Shown here piece after piece: positions 5,057-5,295 of a stretch of 5,295 bases of DNA. Position 1 is the stretch's first letter. Each line of letters opens with the position of its first letter. Position numbers and translations under genes: made by a program. Source of the stretch: Hyphomicrobiales bacterium (lineage in GTDB: Bacteria > Pseudomonadota > Alphaproteobacteria > Rhizobiales > Aestuariivirgaceae); contig JALSNA010000053.1 in assembly GCA_026987255.1 (NCBI GenBank), forward strand, positions 1 through 5,295. Reading direction: 5' to 3'. A model generated the notes under the pieces. It did not search any database. It saw only the letters and a list, made by a program, of their open reading frames with translations, and was not told where the DNA came from.

Positions 5057-5293
5057 ATGAAACCTTTCTTCGTGCAGATCAGGACCGAACTGGGCAAATC
5101 CTGCGAGGTGGCCACCGCCATTGCCGATGCCGAGATCGCCTCGGAAATCTATTCCACCGCAGGCGGGTGGGACCTTCTGGTGAAGTTCTATCTGGAGGAT
5201 GGCGAGGACGTGGGGCGCTTCATCAACGAGAAGCTGCACTCCATCGCCGGCATCCGCGATACTTATACCATCATCTGTTATCAGGCCTTCTGA
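5057..5293 (+). CDS. Stand-alone Lrp/AsnC-type ligand-binding (RAM) domain protein
   Basis: The 78-residue protein is a complete RAM (regulation of amino acid metabolism) domain with no DNA-binding domain. It opens with a strand (KPFFVQIRTELG), continues into a helix (SCEVATAIADAEIASEIY), then STAGGWDLLVKFYL, the helix DVGRFINEKLHSIAGI and the final strand RDTYTIICYQAF. The STAGGWDLL segment and the 'I-x-G-I-x-D-T-x-T' ending are typical of the AsnC ligand-binding fold. Full Lrp/AsnC proteins are about 150 residues with an N-terminal helix-turn-helix, which is absent here. Such single-domain proteins are common in alphaproteobacteria and may bind amino acids or modulate Lrp-type partners; none is visible nearby. 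The ATG at 5057 has GGGAG six bases upstream; the longer frame from about 4976 overlaps the previous gene and is not conserved-looking. Confidence 0.9.
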   Translation: MKPFFVQIRTELGKSCEVATAIADAEIASEIYSTAGGWDLLVKFYLEDGEDVGRFINEKLHSIAGIRDTYTIICYQAF

Positions 5294-5295
5294 GA

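Overview
The window looks like ordinary chromosomal DNA from a GC-rich alphaproteobacterium. This rests on the family content: a DUF2842-type small membrane protein, a divergent IscU/NifU-like scaffold overlapping yidD, and a stand-alone Lrp/AsnC ligand-binding domain of the kind common in that class. Promoters where visible are sigma-70-like. I cannot name the genus. I see no insertion sequence, phage gene, integrase or CRISPR array.

Layout. Bases 1-689 (minus): a diverged Fe-S scaffold gene overlapping yidD by an ATGA junction; yidD runs off the left edge. Bases 860-1075 (plus): a two-helix DUF2842-type membrane protein, divergent from the scaffold gene. Bases 1101-1859 (minus): an unrecognised 252-residue protein with a tentative PAS-like C-terminal half. 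Bases 1860-2107: a divergent control region, AT-richer than the genes, with nested direct and inverted repeats and a TTAACCAT element. Bases 2108-3034 (plus): a class I methyltransferase that carries the hallmarks of protein arginine methyltransferases. Bases 3055-4323 (minus): cyclopropane fatty acid synthase (cfa), with a good promoter and a leader that can form a long-range stem ending beside the ribosome binding site. Bases 4473-4548 (minus): tRNA-Asn(GUU) with encoded CCA and a near-consensus promoter. Bases 4693-4989 (plus): a small membrane protein. Bases 5057-5293 (plus): a stand-alone RAM (Lrp/AsnC effector-binding) domain protein.

How the parts relate. Most genes are housekeeping: Fe-S assembly, membrane protein insertion, membrane lipid cyclopropanation and tRNA. 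The part most worth a second look is the divergent pair at 1101-3034, where a bacterial PRMT-like enzyme and an uncharacterised protein share a repeat-rich control region with a possible CtrA-type element. No complete new system is demonstrated, but the PRMT-like gene and this control region are good candidates for follow-up.
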